From the NCBI GenBank assembly GCA_016208345.1, contig JACQYG010000203.1, positions 1 to 10,509 of the forward strand: a DNA stretch of 10,509 nt. The letters run 5' to 3'. The stretch comes from Chloroflexota bacterium (GTDB taxonomy: Bacteria; Chloroflexota; DTOL01; JACQYG01). The position numbers were made by a program, and so were the translations under genes. Positions 1 to 5,732 of this stretch are shown here, one piece after another (within the stretch, counting starts at the first letter, position 1; the number at the start of each line of letters is the position of its first letter). The notes beneath the pieces are model-generated. The model did no database searches, was not told where the DNA came from, and worked only from the letters and a program-made list of their open reading frames with translations.

Positions 1-416
1 CGCCGCAGAAAGGCCTGGAAGCTGATGTCCGCCCCCAGGAGCCGGGCCACCCCCTTCACCTGAGCCAGCTTGAGGTCGTTAACCTTGACGATCCGGCGCC
101 CCTGGGTGTCTACGATCTGCTTGTCCAGGACGTCCCGGGACAGGAAAAGCTCGCCGCTTGCCGGCACGTAGGGCTTGATGCTGTCCACGGGCACGTTCAG
201 CGAGATCCGGCGCTCCTCCAGGCCCACCACGTAACGCCAGGGCACGAGTAGGGTTTCCCTGGCAGAGAGAGGAGCAGGGGCGGGCACAGCCACGGCCAGG
301 GCCACCACGGTGGGGAAGAGCTCCCCATGGGACACCACCAGGTCGCTAAGGCTTCCGATCTTGCGTCCCTGAGAATCGTAGACCGCTTCGTTGAGCAGGT
401 CGCTGAGGAAGACCAT
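1..416 (-). CDS. PRC-barrel / MgtE-N family protein (CBS/magnesium transporter-like), N-terminal part, cut by window edge
   Basis: Reading the minus strand from an ATG at 416 gives an uninterrupted frame to the window edge (138 codons). It begins MVFLSDLLNEAVYDSQGRKI, a first PRC-barrel strand set (residues about 1-80). A second PRC-like unit follows (about residues 84-138) with the characteristic stretch FLSRDVLDKQIVDTQGRR and then IVKVNDLKLA. This double arrangement is known from proteins annotated as MgtE N-terminal/CBS-domain or magnesium transporter in Chloroflexota and Firmicutes; the MgtE_N and CBS domains would lie beyond the edge. A G-rich purine tract (GGGGGGTGG) sits about 5 bases before the ATG. 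Whether the full protein has MgtE transmembrane helices cannot be seen, so transport is not proven; some relatives lack them. It follows a strong promoter at 778-806 with a leader of about 350 bases. Confidence 0.82.
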   Translation of the reverse strand, partial: MVFLSDLLNEAVYDSQGRKIGSLSDLVVSHGELFPTVVALAVAVPAPAPLSARETLLVPWRYVVGLEERRISLNVPVDSIKPYVPASGELFLSRDVLDKQIVDTQGRRIVKVNDLKLAQVKGVARLLGADISFQAFLR

Positions 417-590
417 CCAAACCACCCCCCGTCTGTAGAGTAGAACAGGCAGCGTGCGGAGGCGCCTGCGCCGAGCGTGATTTGGACATCCAGATGCCGA
501 TCAGGGAATTGCAGAAGACAAACGAGAAGAGGCAGGTACGGAGGAGAATACGGTGGAGCGAGACGGGACATCACCTCCTGCAGAAGCTAA

Positions 591-731
591 TCAATCGCAC
601 CCCTCCCTAACGCACCACTCTATAGCTTTTCTGCCCATGTCTACGCTTGTCCTCTGGTCTCCCGCCACACCCTTGTTCAACCACGCCGGGTCGGCGTCGG
701 TACGGGAACTGTGACTGGGACCGGAGTCCAC
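591..731 (-). CDS. possible small protein of 46 residues, unknown function
   Basis: On the minus strand a GTG at 731 is preceded by GGAGGTGAG, an excellent ribosome binding site ending 5 bases upstream. It opens a 46-codon frame ending in TGA at 593-591. The N-terminal half is polar (VDSGPSHSSRTDADPAWLNK); the C-terminal half looks like an amphipathic helix ending MGRKAIEWCVREGCD, with two cysteines. Third-position GC is about 70%, in line with real genes here. It is the first frame after the strong promoter at 778-806 and precedes the PRC-barrel gene by 174 bases. I do not recognise the family. It could be a regulatory leader ORF, a free small protein, or a chance frame. Confidence 0.4.
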   Translation of the reverse strand: MDSGPSHSSRTDADPAWLNKGVAGDQRTSVDMGRKAIEWCVREGCD

Positions 732-777
732 GATCACTCACCTCCCAGAAGATCTTGATTTTTGGCCATGCCGAGAT

Positions 778-806
778 ATATTAGTCTTTGAATTGCCATT
801 TGTCAA
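778..806 (-). promoter_or_regulatory. sigma70-type promoter for the small ORF and PRC-barrel gene
   Basis: The minus strand reads TTGACA (801-806), a 17-base spacer, then TAATAT (778-783): a perfect -35, optimal spacing and a -10 one base off TATAAT. The surrounding DNA is AT-rich, unlike the GC-rich genes. The predicted start near 771 gives a leader of about 350 bases to the ATG at 416, or about 40 bases to the small ORF at 731. Confidence 0.75.
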
Positions 807-855
807 TACTTTTTCCCAATCAATATCCTGACTCCGCTGAAAGAACTCAGATTGA

Positions 856-914
856 ACCGCAGAGCACGCTGAGCACGCTGAGTTTTCCTGGATTTTCTCT
901 GCGCTCTCAGCGTT
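856..914. repeat. CGCTGAG/CGCAGAG-type palindromic repeat, copy 1
   Basis: The left arm starts at AACCGCAGAGCACGCTGAG and contains a further CACGCTGAG unit; the right arm is CTCTGCGCTCTCAGCGTT. The arms are imperfect reverse complements around an AT-rich loop. The arms are themselves short tandem units of the form CGC(T/A)GAG. This matches a widely dispersed intergenic repeat style seen in many environmental bacterial genomes (ACCGCAGAG... families). It sits between the DUF1385 gene end (951) and the promoter at 778-806, and as RNA could fold into a hairpin acting as a 3' end structure. A related copy lies at 9952-10017. Confidence 0.8.
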
Positions 915-950
915 CTTGTATACTGAGACTTGGGTTTGAACCTTAACAAC

Positions 951-1802
951 TCACGGGGTCTTGCAGATCGCCGTGATTGCCACCTCGATCTGCGAGCGGT
1001 CCGGCTCCCGGGTGGTCAGGCTCTGCAGGGACAGGCCCGGCGCCATGGCCGCCTTCACCCACCACAGACGGAAATTGTTCGCCGCCAGTTTTATGAACTC
1101 ATACGAGATGGCGGCCACCACCGGCACCAGGGCAATTCGGGAGAGCACGCGCCAGAACATGGGCGGACGGCCCAGGAGGGCGAACACCAGGATACAGGCC
1201 ACCAGGACCACCAACAAGAAACTCGTGCCGCACCGGGGATGGGCGGTGCTGTACCGCTCCACAGCCTGGGCCTCCAGCGGTTCACCGGCCTCGTAGGCGT
1301 TGATAGCCTTATGCTCGGCGCCGTGGTACGCGAACACCCGCCTGATGTCTGGCAGCAGGCCGATGAGGGCGATGTATCCCACGAAAAAGGCGATGCGAAC
1401 CGCACCCTCCACCACGTTGCTGACCAATGAGGACGCGATGTAGCGGTCAGCGAAGCTGGTCAACAGGAGAGGCGTCACGAAGAATACGCCCACGGCCAGG
1501 GCCAATGCGAAGAAGAGCGTCCCCCATATCATCGGGCCTGAGAGTTGCACGTCTTCCTCTTCCAGGGCCACCGCGGCGGAGTACATTATCGTCCTGATCC
1601 CCAGGATCAGCGTATCCCAGAGCAGCACCAGACCCCGAGCGAAAGGCAGCTTCCAGAAGGGATGGGTGTAGATGGCAGCGTTGAGCGGCTCGCTGTGGAC
1701 AATGATGTCCCCGGAGGGCTTGCGCACCGCCACGGCCATGTGCCTCTGGCCACGCATCATGACCCCCTCCATGACCGCCTGCCCACCGTAGTGGAAACTC
1801 AT
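951..1802 (-). CDS. DUF1385 (YqhQ/COG3872) family membrane protein, predicted metal-dependent enzyme
   Basis: The protein has 283 residues from the ATG at 1802. This start is chosen because the family begins with the hallmark seen here at residues 6-18, GGQAVMEGVMMRG. Other family signatures are YHGAEHK (159-165), HPRCGTSF (188-195) and TTREP (263-267) near the C-terminus. The conserved His/Glu/Cys residues are why a metal site is suspected, but no reaction is established. Hydrophobic segments lie at about 92-115, 131-150, 194-212 and 219-240, so it is a multi-pass inner-membrane protein. It starts 5 bases after the tdk stop codon, with AGGG-type purines in the end of tdk as binding site, so the two are probably translated from one message. 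A longer frame reaching into tdk is open but lacks family similarity before this Met. Confidence 0.92.
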   Translation of the reverse strand: MSFHYGGQAVMEGVMMRGQRHMAVAVRKPSGDIIVHSEPLNAAIYTHPFWKLPFARGLVLLWDTLILGIRTIMYSAAVALEEEDVQLSGPMIWGTLFFALALAVGVFFVTPLLLTSFADRYIASSLVSNVVEGAVRIAFFVGYIALIGLLPDIRRVFAYHGAEHKAINAYEAGEPLEAQAVERYSTAHPRCGTSFLLVVLVACILVFALLGRPPMFWRVLSRIALVPVVAAISYEFIKLAANNFRLWWVKAAMAPGLSLQSLTTREPDRSQIEVAITAICKTP

Positions 1803-1807
1803 GATCC

Positions 1808-2407
1808 CTATCCCTTTTCCCCTTCTCCCGGCCTTCGCGGCACTTCGTGGCAGTGCCGGCAACGGGCCTCGTACATCTCGCTGGCCCCCACCGCGATTAC
1901 GGGATCGTCGTAGGCCGCGGGCCTGCCGTCGATGAGGCGCTGGCTGCGGCTGGCTGCCCCACCGCACGACATGCAGATGGCGGCCAGCTTGTCCACCATC
2001 TCCGCCCGGGCCATCAACGTGGGCACCGGGCCAAAGGGTTCGCCTCGGAAATCCAGATCCAGCCCGGCCACGATCACCCGCACGCCTCGATCCGCCAGGT
2101 CGCAGCACAGCTCCACGATCTCGGCATCGAAGAACTGCACCTCGTCGATGGCCACCACGTCCACGTCGGACGCCAGGGCCTGGACGAGCTCCCGGGTGGC
2201 CCGCACCGACATGGCCTCCACCGACGTGCCGCTGTGGGAGGAGATGCCACTAATGGAATAGCGGGTATCGATGGCTGGCTTGAAGACCTGCACCCTTTGC
2301 CGGGCGATCTGGGCCCGCCGCACCCGGCGGATGAGCTCCTCGCTCTTGCCCGAGAACATCCCACCGCAGATCACCTCGATCCACCCGGCTTTTTGCGGTT
2401 GGGGCAT
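1808..2407 (-). CDS. tdk: thymidine kinase (type II)
   Basis: The protein has 199 residues, normal for the bacterial type II family. It phosphorylates thymidine to dTMP with ATP in the cytoplasmic salvage pathway. Visible motifs: P-loop GGMFSGKS (15-22), DEVQFF (88-93) with Glu89 as the expected catalytic base, [12 protein letters not shown] (115-126), and the lasso/zinc region with Cys145-x2-Cys148 and Cys183-x2-Cys186 (CMSC and CRHC). All four zinc ligands are present. The ATG at 2407 has GGAG 6 bases upstream. It follows rpmE after 87 bases containing a weak hairpin plus T-run, and precedes the DUF1385 gene by 5 bases. Linkage of tdk with rpmE and a DUF1385 gene is familiar from Firmicutes and Chloroflexota. 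Confidence 0.97.
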   Translation of the reverse strand: MPQPQKAGWIEVICGGMFSGKSEELIRRVRRAQIARQRVQVFKPAIDTRYSISGISSHSGTSVEAMSVRATRELVQALASDVDVVAIDEVQFFDAEIVELCCDLADRGVRVIVAGLDLDFRGEPFGPVPTLMARAEMVDKLAAICMSCGGAASRSQRLIDGRPAAYDDPVIAVGASEMYEARCRHCHEVPRRPGEGEKG

Positions 2408-2431
2408 GCGTTGCTCCAGATAACAGCGGTT

Positions 2432-2460
2432 AAAGAAAAAGGCAAAGTGGGGGAGCCACT
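2432..2460 (-). terminator. weak hairpin plus T-run between rpmE and tdk
   Basis: On the minus strand AGTGG (2460-2456), loop CTCCC and CCACT (2450-2446) form a 5-bp stem. It is followed by TTGCC and then TTTTTCTTT (2440-2432). The stem is short and the T-run is separated by GCC, so it may be only a partial terminator that lowers tdk expression relative to the ribosomal genes, or chance. Confidence 0.35.
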
Positions 2461-2494
2461 CTGCCTCGGCAACTACCCTGTAAGGGCGGAGCGA

Positions 2495-2716
2495 CTAGGT
2501 TTCGGCGGCCAGCTTCTGGCTGCGCTCCAGCTTACGCATGAAGCGCTCCACCTGACCAGCGGTATCAACGATGCGCTGCTCACCGGTGAAAAAGGGATGG
2601 CATTTGGAGCAAACGTCGGTCTTCAGGATCTTCTTGGTAGAGCCAGTCTTGAACGTATTGCCGCAAGCGCAGGTAACCAGGGCCTCGAAATACTCCGGAT
2701 GTATGCCTTTCTTCAT
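2495..2716 (-). CDS. rpmE: 50S ribosomal protein L31 (zinc, C+ form)
   Basis: The protein has 73 residues and begins MKKGIHPEY, the standard L31 start. Four cysteines at 16, 18, 36 and 39 (CACG and CSKC) make it the zinc-binding C+ form rather than the zinc-free paralogue. The conserved [20 protein letters not shown] (40-59) is intact, with a short basic/acidic tail after it. It bridges the two ribosomal subunits through the central protuberance. The ATG at 2716 has AGGA 5 bases upstream. It lies 36 bases after rpmA, and a candidate promoter overlaps the rpmA stop codon. No Zur-like palindrome was noticed upstream. Confidence 0.97.
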   Translation of the reverse strand: MKKGIHPEYFEALVTCACGNTFKTGSTKKILKTDVCSKCHPFFTGEQRIVDTAGQVERFMRKLERSQKLAAET

Positions 2717-2727
2717 CTGTCCTCACT

Positions 2728-2756
2728 TGTATAAAGCCTGGCCTCGCTTATGTCAA
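2728..2756 (-). promoter_or_regulatory. candidate promoter for rpmE embedded in the rpmA stop codon
   Basis: The minus strand reads TTGACA (2751-2756; its TGA is the rpmA stop), a 17-base spacer, then TATACA (2728-2733). The -35 is perfect and the -10 close to consensus. The expected start near 2721 is only about 5 bases before the rpmE ATG (2716) and would cut into its AGGA site. It would therefore give a nearly leaderless mRNA, or it is a fortuitous match. Confidence 0.35.
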
Positions 2757-3022
2757 GGCTGCGCCGGCTGGCGGGCATAGACGCTGACCTGCTGCTTGCC
2801 TTTGGCCACGAATTCAAACTTCACCGCACCGTCAATGGTGGCATAGATGGTGTGATCCTTACCCAAGCCCACGTTGCGGCCCGGCCGGAACTCCGTGCCC
2901 CGTTGCCGGACGATGATCGTGCCGGCCCTCACCGCTTCACCGGCAAAACGCTTTATTCCCAGTCGCTTGGACTGGCTGTCCCGGTTGTTTCTCGAGCTTC
3001 CCACACCTTTTTTATGAGCCAC
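2753..3022 (-). CDS. rpmA: 50S ribosomal protein L27
   Basis: The protein has 89 residues, typical length. It begins directly with [16 protein letters not shown], the mature N-terminus that reaches toward the peptidyl-transferase centre. There is no Firmicutes-type cleavable extension. Conserved segments: [20 protein letters not shown] (20-39), RGTEFRPG and [12 protein letters not shown]. The start is a GTG at 3022, fixed by the invariant N-terminus and by GGAGGT 7 bases upstream. It lies 29 bases after rplU, the near-universal rplU-rpmA pairing. The C-terminal tail (QPAQP) is a small family-variable extension. Confidence 0.97.
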   Translation of the reverse strand: MAHKKGVGSSRNNRDSQSKRLGIKRFAGEAVRAGTIIVRQRGTEFRPGRNVGLGKDHTIYATIDGAVKFEFVAKGKQQVSVYARQPAQP

Positions 3023-3051
3023 GTCGGTACCTCCATTGATCTGCCGAACCG

Positions 3052-3372
3052 CTACGCTATGATCTCGTTTATCTCCAGCCTGGTAAAGTCCTGGCGGTGG
3101 CCCAGTCGGCGGCGATAGCGCACCTTGGGCTTGTATTTGAAAACGACGATTTTCTTGCCTCGGTCGTTGGCCACTACGGTGGCTTTCACCTTGGCGCCCG
3201 GCACCGTGGGCTGGCCAACTTTCACCTGCCCGCCGTCGGCCACCAGGAGCACCCGGTCCAGCTCCACTGGCTCACCTTCTTCAAAGGGCAGGCTCTCCAC
3301 GTCCACCTTGTCGCCCACCGAGACCCTGTATTGTTTTCCGCCCGTCTCCACGATGGCGTATTGATCGCTCAA
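3052..3372 (-). CDS. rplU: 50S ribosomal protein L21
   Basis: The protein has 106 residues. It begins with the classical [17 protein letters not shown] (5-21) and ends with the 23S-binding basic segment [20 protein letters not shown] (79-98), followed by the LEI strand. The start codon is TTG at 3372, supported by GAGGAG at 3381-3386 with an 8-base gap. An ATG just upstream (from 3380) is out of frame. It is the first gene after a very strong promoter (3433-3462), with a small perfect hairpin in its leader. It therefore heads the rplU-rpmA-(rpmE) unit, separate from recO 136 bases upstream. Confidence 0.97.
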   Translation of the reverse strand: MSDQYAIVETGGKQYRVSVGDKVDVESLPFEEGEPVELDRVLLVADGGQVKVGQPTVPGAKVKATVVANDRGKKIVVFKYKPKVRYRRRLGHRQDFTRLEINEIIA

Positions 3373-3401
3373 CGAACATGCTCCTCACGACATAGCAAAT
3401 G

Positions 3402-3416
3402 GAGGCTCCCAGCCTC
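3402..3416 (-). promoter_or_regulatory. hairpin in the rplU leader
   Basis: The minus strand carries GAGGCT-GGG-AGCCTC, a perfect 6-bp stem with a 3-base loop. It lies between the predicted transcription start (about 3426) and the rplU ribosome binding site (3381-3386). Structured L21 leaders with autoregulatory roles are known in other bacteria. Here the position is suggestive only, and no match to a known L21 leader motif was established. Confidence 0.35.
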
Positions 3417-3432
3417 GATTCCACAAGCGGGC

Positions 3433-3462
3433 ATTATAGCAGAGCGGCCAAACCATTGTCAA
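3433..3462 (-). promoter_or_regulatory. strong sigma70 promoter for rplU-rpmA
   Basis: The minus strand reads TTGACA (3457-3462), an 18-base spacer, and TATAAT (3433-3438): both hexamers are perfect. The expected start near 3426 gives a leader of about 54 bases to the TTG start of rplU. This strength fits a ribosomal protein operon. Confidence 0.85.
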
Positions 3463-3474
3463 GTCTGCTAAGCC

Positions 3475-3497
3475 GAGTTATTTAACTAAAAGAACTC
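3475..3497. repeat. AT-rich imperfect palindrome downstream of recO, possible decayed copy of the 18-base element
   Basis: GAGTT at 3475-3479 and AACTC at 3493-3497 flank an AT-rich core (ATTTAACTAAAAG) that itself is nearly self-complementary, giving about 8 paired bases with one mismatch. The core resembles TTCTTT-CTAG-AAAGAA but differs in length by one base. It lies between the recO stop (3509) and the -35 of the rplU promoter. It is not followed by a clear T-run, so it is not a standard terminator. Confidence 0.3.
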
Positions 3498-3508
3498 ACG
3501 CCCGCCCC

Positions 3509-4279
3509 TTACGGCATCACTCCCTGGCGGCGCAGAGTGCGTAGGAACTCGGTGGATTTCAGGTCTCGCTCCAGGAGGTAGCGCAGGTAGCCGCCCAGGA
3601 GGGTTTGGATCTCGGCTTGAACGTCAGGGCCCAGGCGCAGGCGGCTGGCCCCGGGATAGGGGTTGTCCTGCAGGAACCGCAACACCTTGAGCCCATCCAG
3701 GCTCAGGTCAGGCGCGGATAGGTCTTTATGGCGGCAGTCCACGCACAGAACTCCACCCAAGGCAGGGCTGAAGACGTTGACCCGCGGCTCCAAGGCCCTG
3801 CCGCAAGAGACGCAGCTTCGCAATTGAGGCCGATACCCCAGGTGCTCCAGGAGCTTGACCTCGTAGTAGCGCATCAGGAGTTGCAGGTCTTTGACCGTGG
3901 TCAGGAGACCCAGGACCTCCAAAAGCAACTCGAACAGCGGGCGGTTTTCCAATCGCTCCTCGGTGAAGCCGTCCAAGAGCTCCATCAGGTAGCAGGCGTG
4001 GGATAGGCGCCACAGGTTCTCCCGCAACTCCCGGAAGGAGTGGATGGTCTCGGCCTGGGTGATGATGTCCAGGTTCCGGCCGGTGGCCACGAGAAGGCGC
4101 GAGTGGGTGAAGGGCTCCAGATGGCCGCCCATCTTGCTGGTGGGCCGGCGCACGCCCTTGGCCACCGCCCGGATCTTACCCAGGTAAGGGGTGTAGGCGG
4201 TCACGATCTTGTCGGCTTCGCCCAGGTCCAGCCGCTTCAGGACAATGGCCTCGGTCTTGTAAACTCGTTCAGTGCGCAT
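3509..4279 (-). CDS. recO: DNA repair protein RecO
   Basis: The protein has 256 residues. The N-terminal OB-fold (about 1-80) starts YKTEAIVLKRLDLGEADKIV, with the typical GKIRAVAKGVRRPTSKMGG segment. A helical domain follows (about 85-150, FTEERLENRPLFELLLEVL). The zinc-finger-like module has Cys156, Cys159, Cys179 and Cys182 (CVSC and CVDC), all intact. RecO acts with RecR to load RecA onto SSB-coated gaps. The ATG at 4279 lies 13 bases after the radical SAM gene stop. No clear Shine-Dalgarno is visible there (pyrimidine-rich CTCTACCCCC), so translation is probably coupled to the gene upstream. It appears to be the last gene of the long operon from ruvX. Confidence 0.95.
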   Translation of the reverse strand: MRTERVYKTEAIVLKRLDLGEADKIVTAYTPYLGKIRAVAKGVRRPTSKMGGHLEPFTHSRLLVATGRNLDIITQAETIHSFRELRENLWRLSHACYLMELLDGFTEERLENRPLFELLLEVLGLLTTVKDLQLLMRYYEVKLLEHLGYRPQLRSCVSCGRALEPRVNVFSPALGGVLCVDCRHKDLSAPDLSLDGLKVLRFLQDNPYPGASRLRLGPDVQAEIQTLLGGYLRYLLERDLKSTEFLRTLRRQGVMP

Positions 4280-4292
4280 GGGGGTAGAGCAG

Positions 4293-5720
4293 CTAGTCCG
4301 CGTCTATCTGCAGGAAATGGGTGAGCGAACGCAGGAACTCCCGCGTGGAGAGCCGGTGCGGGTGCAATCGGTTTTTAAGGGCGTATCCCTTCCAGAGTTT
4401 GTAGATGAGCCAGTATAGCCGGTTGGACGGCAGCTTGAGGCAGAGCCCGATAAGCGGCAGCAGGAATGGCCACTCCACCCCTACGGCGAAGAGCTTTTGC
4501 AAGTTCTCGATCTGCCGCTTCTCACGGGCATCGCTGAAACGCAGCACCGAATGAGCCGTGGCGGAGAAGGATATATCGTCGAAGGTACCTTCCATCAAGT
4601 GCTCTCGCTGAGCATACTCGCCCAGGGCGGTGCGGGGATAGGGCTGGAAGAGCAAGGCCGAGGCGTAGGCCGGCTTGCAGGCCCGGTTCAACTCCAGGGT
4701 CTCCAGGTCCGCCGCCAGGGAGCCACCGGGCAGGCCCAACATGTTGGTAGTCATCACGGCGATGTCCTGAGCGCCCAGAAGCTGGCAGGCCCGGATGATG
4801 GTCTCCTTGGACATGTTGCGGTTGAGCACGCGGTTACGCAGCTCGTCGTTCCCCGCCTCCACGCCCATGCTTACGCTGACGCAGCCGGCCTGCTTGAGCA
4901 GGCGGACAATGTCGTCGTTCACCAGGTTGGCCCGGACCTGGCACCAGAAAGGCTTGCCGATGACCCGCGGATACTTCTCCGCGAACTCGGCCACCCACTC
5001 CCGGGAAACGATGAAGGTATCGTCCATGAAGAGGGCCAGTTGAAAGGGATAGGCCTCCAGCACCCAGGACATCTCCGCCAGCACGTTATCCACGCTGCGC
5101 TGGCGGACCATCCGTCCCTTCCCACGGTAGAGCTTGGCAAAGGAATGATTGAAACAATAGGTGCAATTGTATGGGCAACCCCGGCCGGTTATGAACGGCT
5201 TCAAGGGGTTATAGCGGCTGGGGGCGTAGCGCTCGTAGAGCAGGGCCCGATCAGGAAAGGGCAGGCGATCCAGGTCCTCCACCAGGTGGCCCGGGGCGTT
5301 TTCGTGGATAGCGCCATTCTCCTTGATCCACCAGTTGGCAATGCCCGTCACCGGCTGTCCAGACTGGAGGGCATTGGCCAGCTCCAGAAAAGCCCCCTCG
5401 CCCTCACCGATGCAAATGCCGTCCACACCATCTTCCTGGATCAGCTCCGGGAAGAAGGTGGGGTGTGGCCCGCCAAAGACGGAGAAGACCTTTTGCCGGG
5501 CCCGGATGCGCCGGTTTACCTCCAGATAGTAGTGCTGGGAGCCGGTGAAGACGCTGTAGGCCACGATGTCGGGCCGCCAGCGAGCGGCCATTTCCGTCGG
5601 GTCTTGGACTGCGCCGATGGCCAACTCCACCTCATGTCCACCCGATTTGAGGACGCTGGAAAGATGCAGGATACCCAGGTGGTCGTTGTCCACCTGCTTG
5701 AGGATGAATAGAATACGCAA
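4293..5720 (-). CDS. radical SAM protein with N-terminal B12-binding-like domain
   Basis: The protein has 475 residues. Residues 1-125 form a cobalamin-binding-type Rossmann domain (MRILFILKQV, LGILHLSSVLKSGGHEV, YSVFTGSQHYY, FGGPHPTF, CIGEGEGAF). The classical cobalamin-ligand motif DxHxxG is absent: the corresponding stretch is NDHLGILHL. The radical SAM core spans about 175-390 and carries the [4Fe-4S] motif Cys182-x3-Cys186-x2-Cys189 (GCPYNCTYC), MDDTF (232-236), SMGVEAGND (284-292) and GLPGGS (329-334). The C-terminal 85 residues are hydrophobic/basic (WPFLLPLIGLCLKLPSNRLY), perhaps membrane-associating. The overall plan is that of BchE/HpnJ/methyltransferase-like enzymes, but the substrate cannot be read from the sequence. 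It lies 12 bases after the yqeB-type gene and 13 before recO, so it is in the same operon. Confidence 0.9.
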   Translation of the reverse strand: MRILFILKQVDNDHLGILHLSSVLKSGGHEVELAIGAVQDPTEMAARWRPDIVAYSVFTGSQHYYLEVNRRIRARQKVFSVFGGPHPTFFPELIQEDGVDGICIGEGEGAFLELANALQSGQPVTGIANWWIKENGAIHENAPGHLVEDLDRLPFPDRALLYERYAPSRYNPLKPFITGRGCPYNCTYCFNHSFAKLYRGKGRMVRQRSVDNVLAEMSWVLEAYPFQLALFMDDTFIVSREWVAEFAEKYPRVIGKPFWCQVRANLVNDDIVRLLKQAGCVSVSMGVEAGNDELRNRVLNRNMSKETIIRACQLLGAQDIAVMTTNMLGLPGGSLAADLETLELNRACKPAYASALLFQPYPRTALGEYAQREHLMEGTFDDISFSATAHSVLRFSDAREKRQIENLQKLFAVGVEWPFLLPLIGLCLKLPSNRLYWLIYKLWKGYALKNRLHPHRLSTREFLRSLTHFLQIDAD

Positions 5721-5732
5721 GCCGCTATCCTT

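Larger units (their letters stand above)
417..950. other. 534-base intergenic region
   Basis: This is the only long stretch without a confident gene. From right to left it holds a CGCTGAG-type inverted repeat (856-914), a near-consensus minus-strand promoter (778-806), a possible 46-codon small gene (591-731), and about 175 bases (417-590) before the PRC-barrel gene. That last part contains AGGAGGTGATG at 571-581 on the minus strand. Its ATG opens a proline-rich frame that runs into the PRC-barrel gene out of frame, so I do not call it a gene. I recognise no riboswitch family (no convincing M-box, T-box or B12 element), though the leader length would allow one. Confidence 0.7.

Noticed and set aside
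197..574. 125-codon minus-strand frame (MMSRLAPPYSPP...)
   Set aside because: It overlaps the PRC-barrel gene in a different frame on the same strand; the later part is tryptophan/serine-rich shadow sequence of that gene. SD spacing to its start is too short. Only its proline-rich beginning is mentioned as a speculative leader.
574..700. M-box or T-box riboswitch in the PRC-barrel gene leader
   Set aside because: Short look-alikes (GCGTTAGGGAGGGG near 598-612; AACAAGGGTGTGG near 663-677) lack the flanking conserved cores, so I could not support either class.
1803..2108. N-terminal extension of the DUF1385 frame into tdk
   Set aside because: The extra 102 codons are arginine/glycine-rich shadow of tdk. 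The family signature begins right after the Met at 1802, which also has a usable ribosome site.
3475..3497. Rho-independent terminator after recO
   Set aside because: The stem is AT-rich with a mismatch and is not followed by a T-run on the minus strand.
4497..5711. 404-codon plus-strand frame opposite the radical SAM gene
   Set aside because: Antisense shadow of a well-supported gene; no recognisable domain. High-GC genes often leave such open antisense frames, as also at 8345-9331 and 1847-2734.
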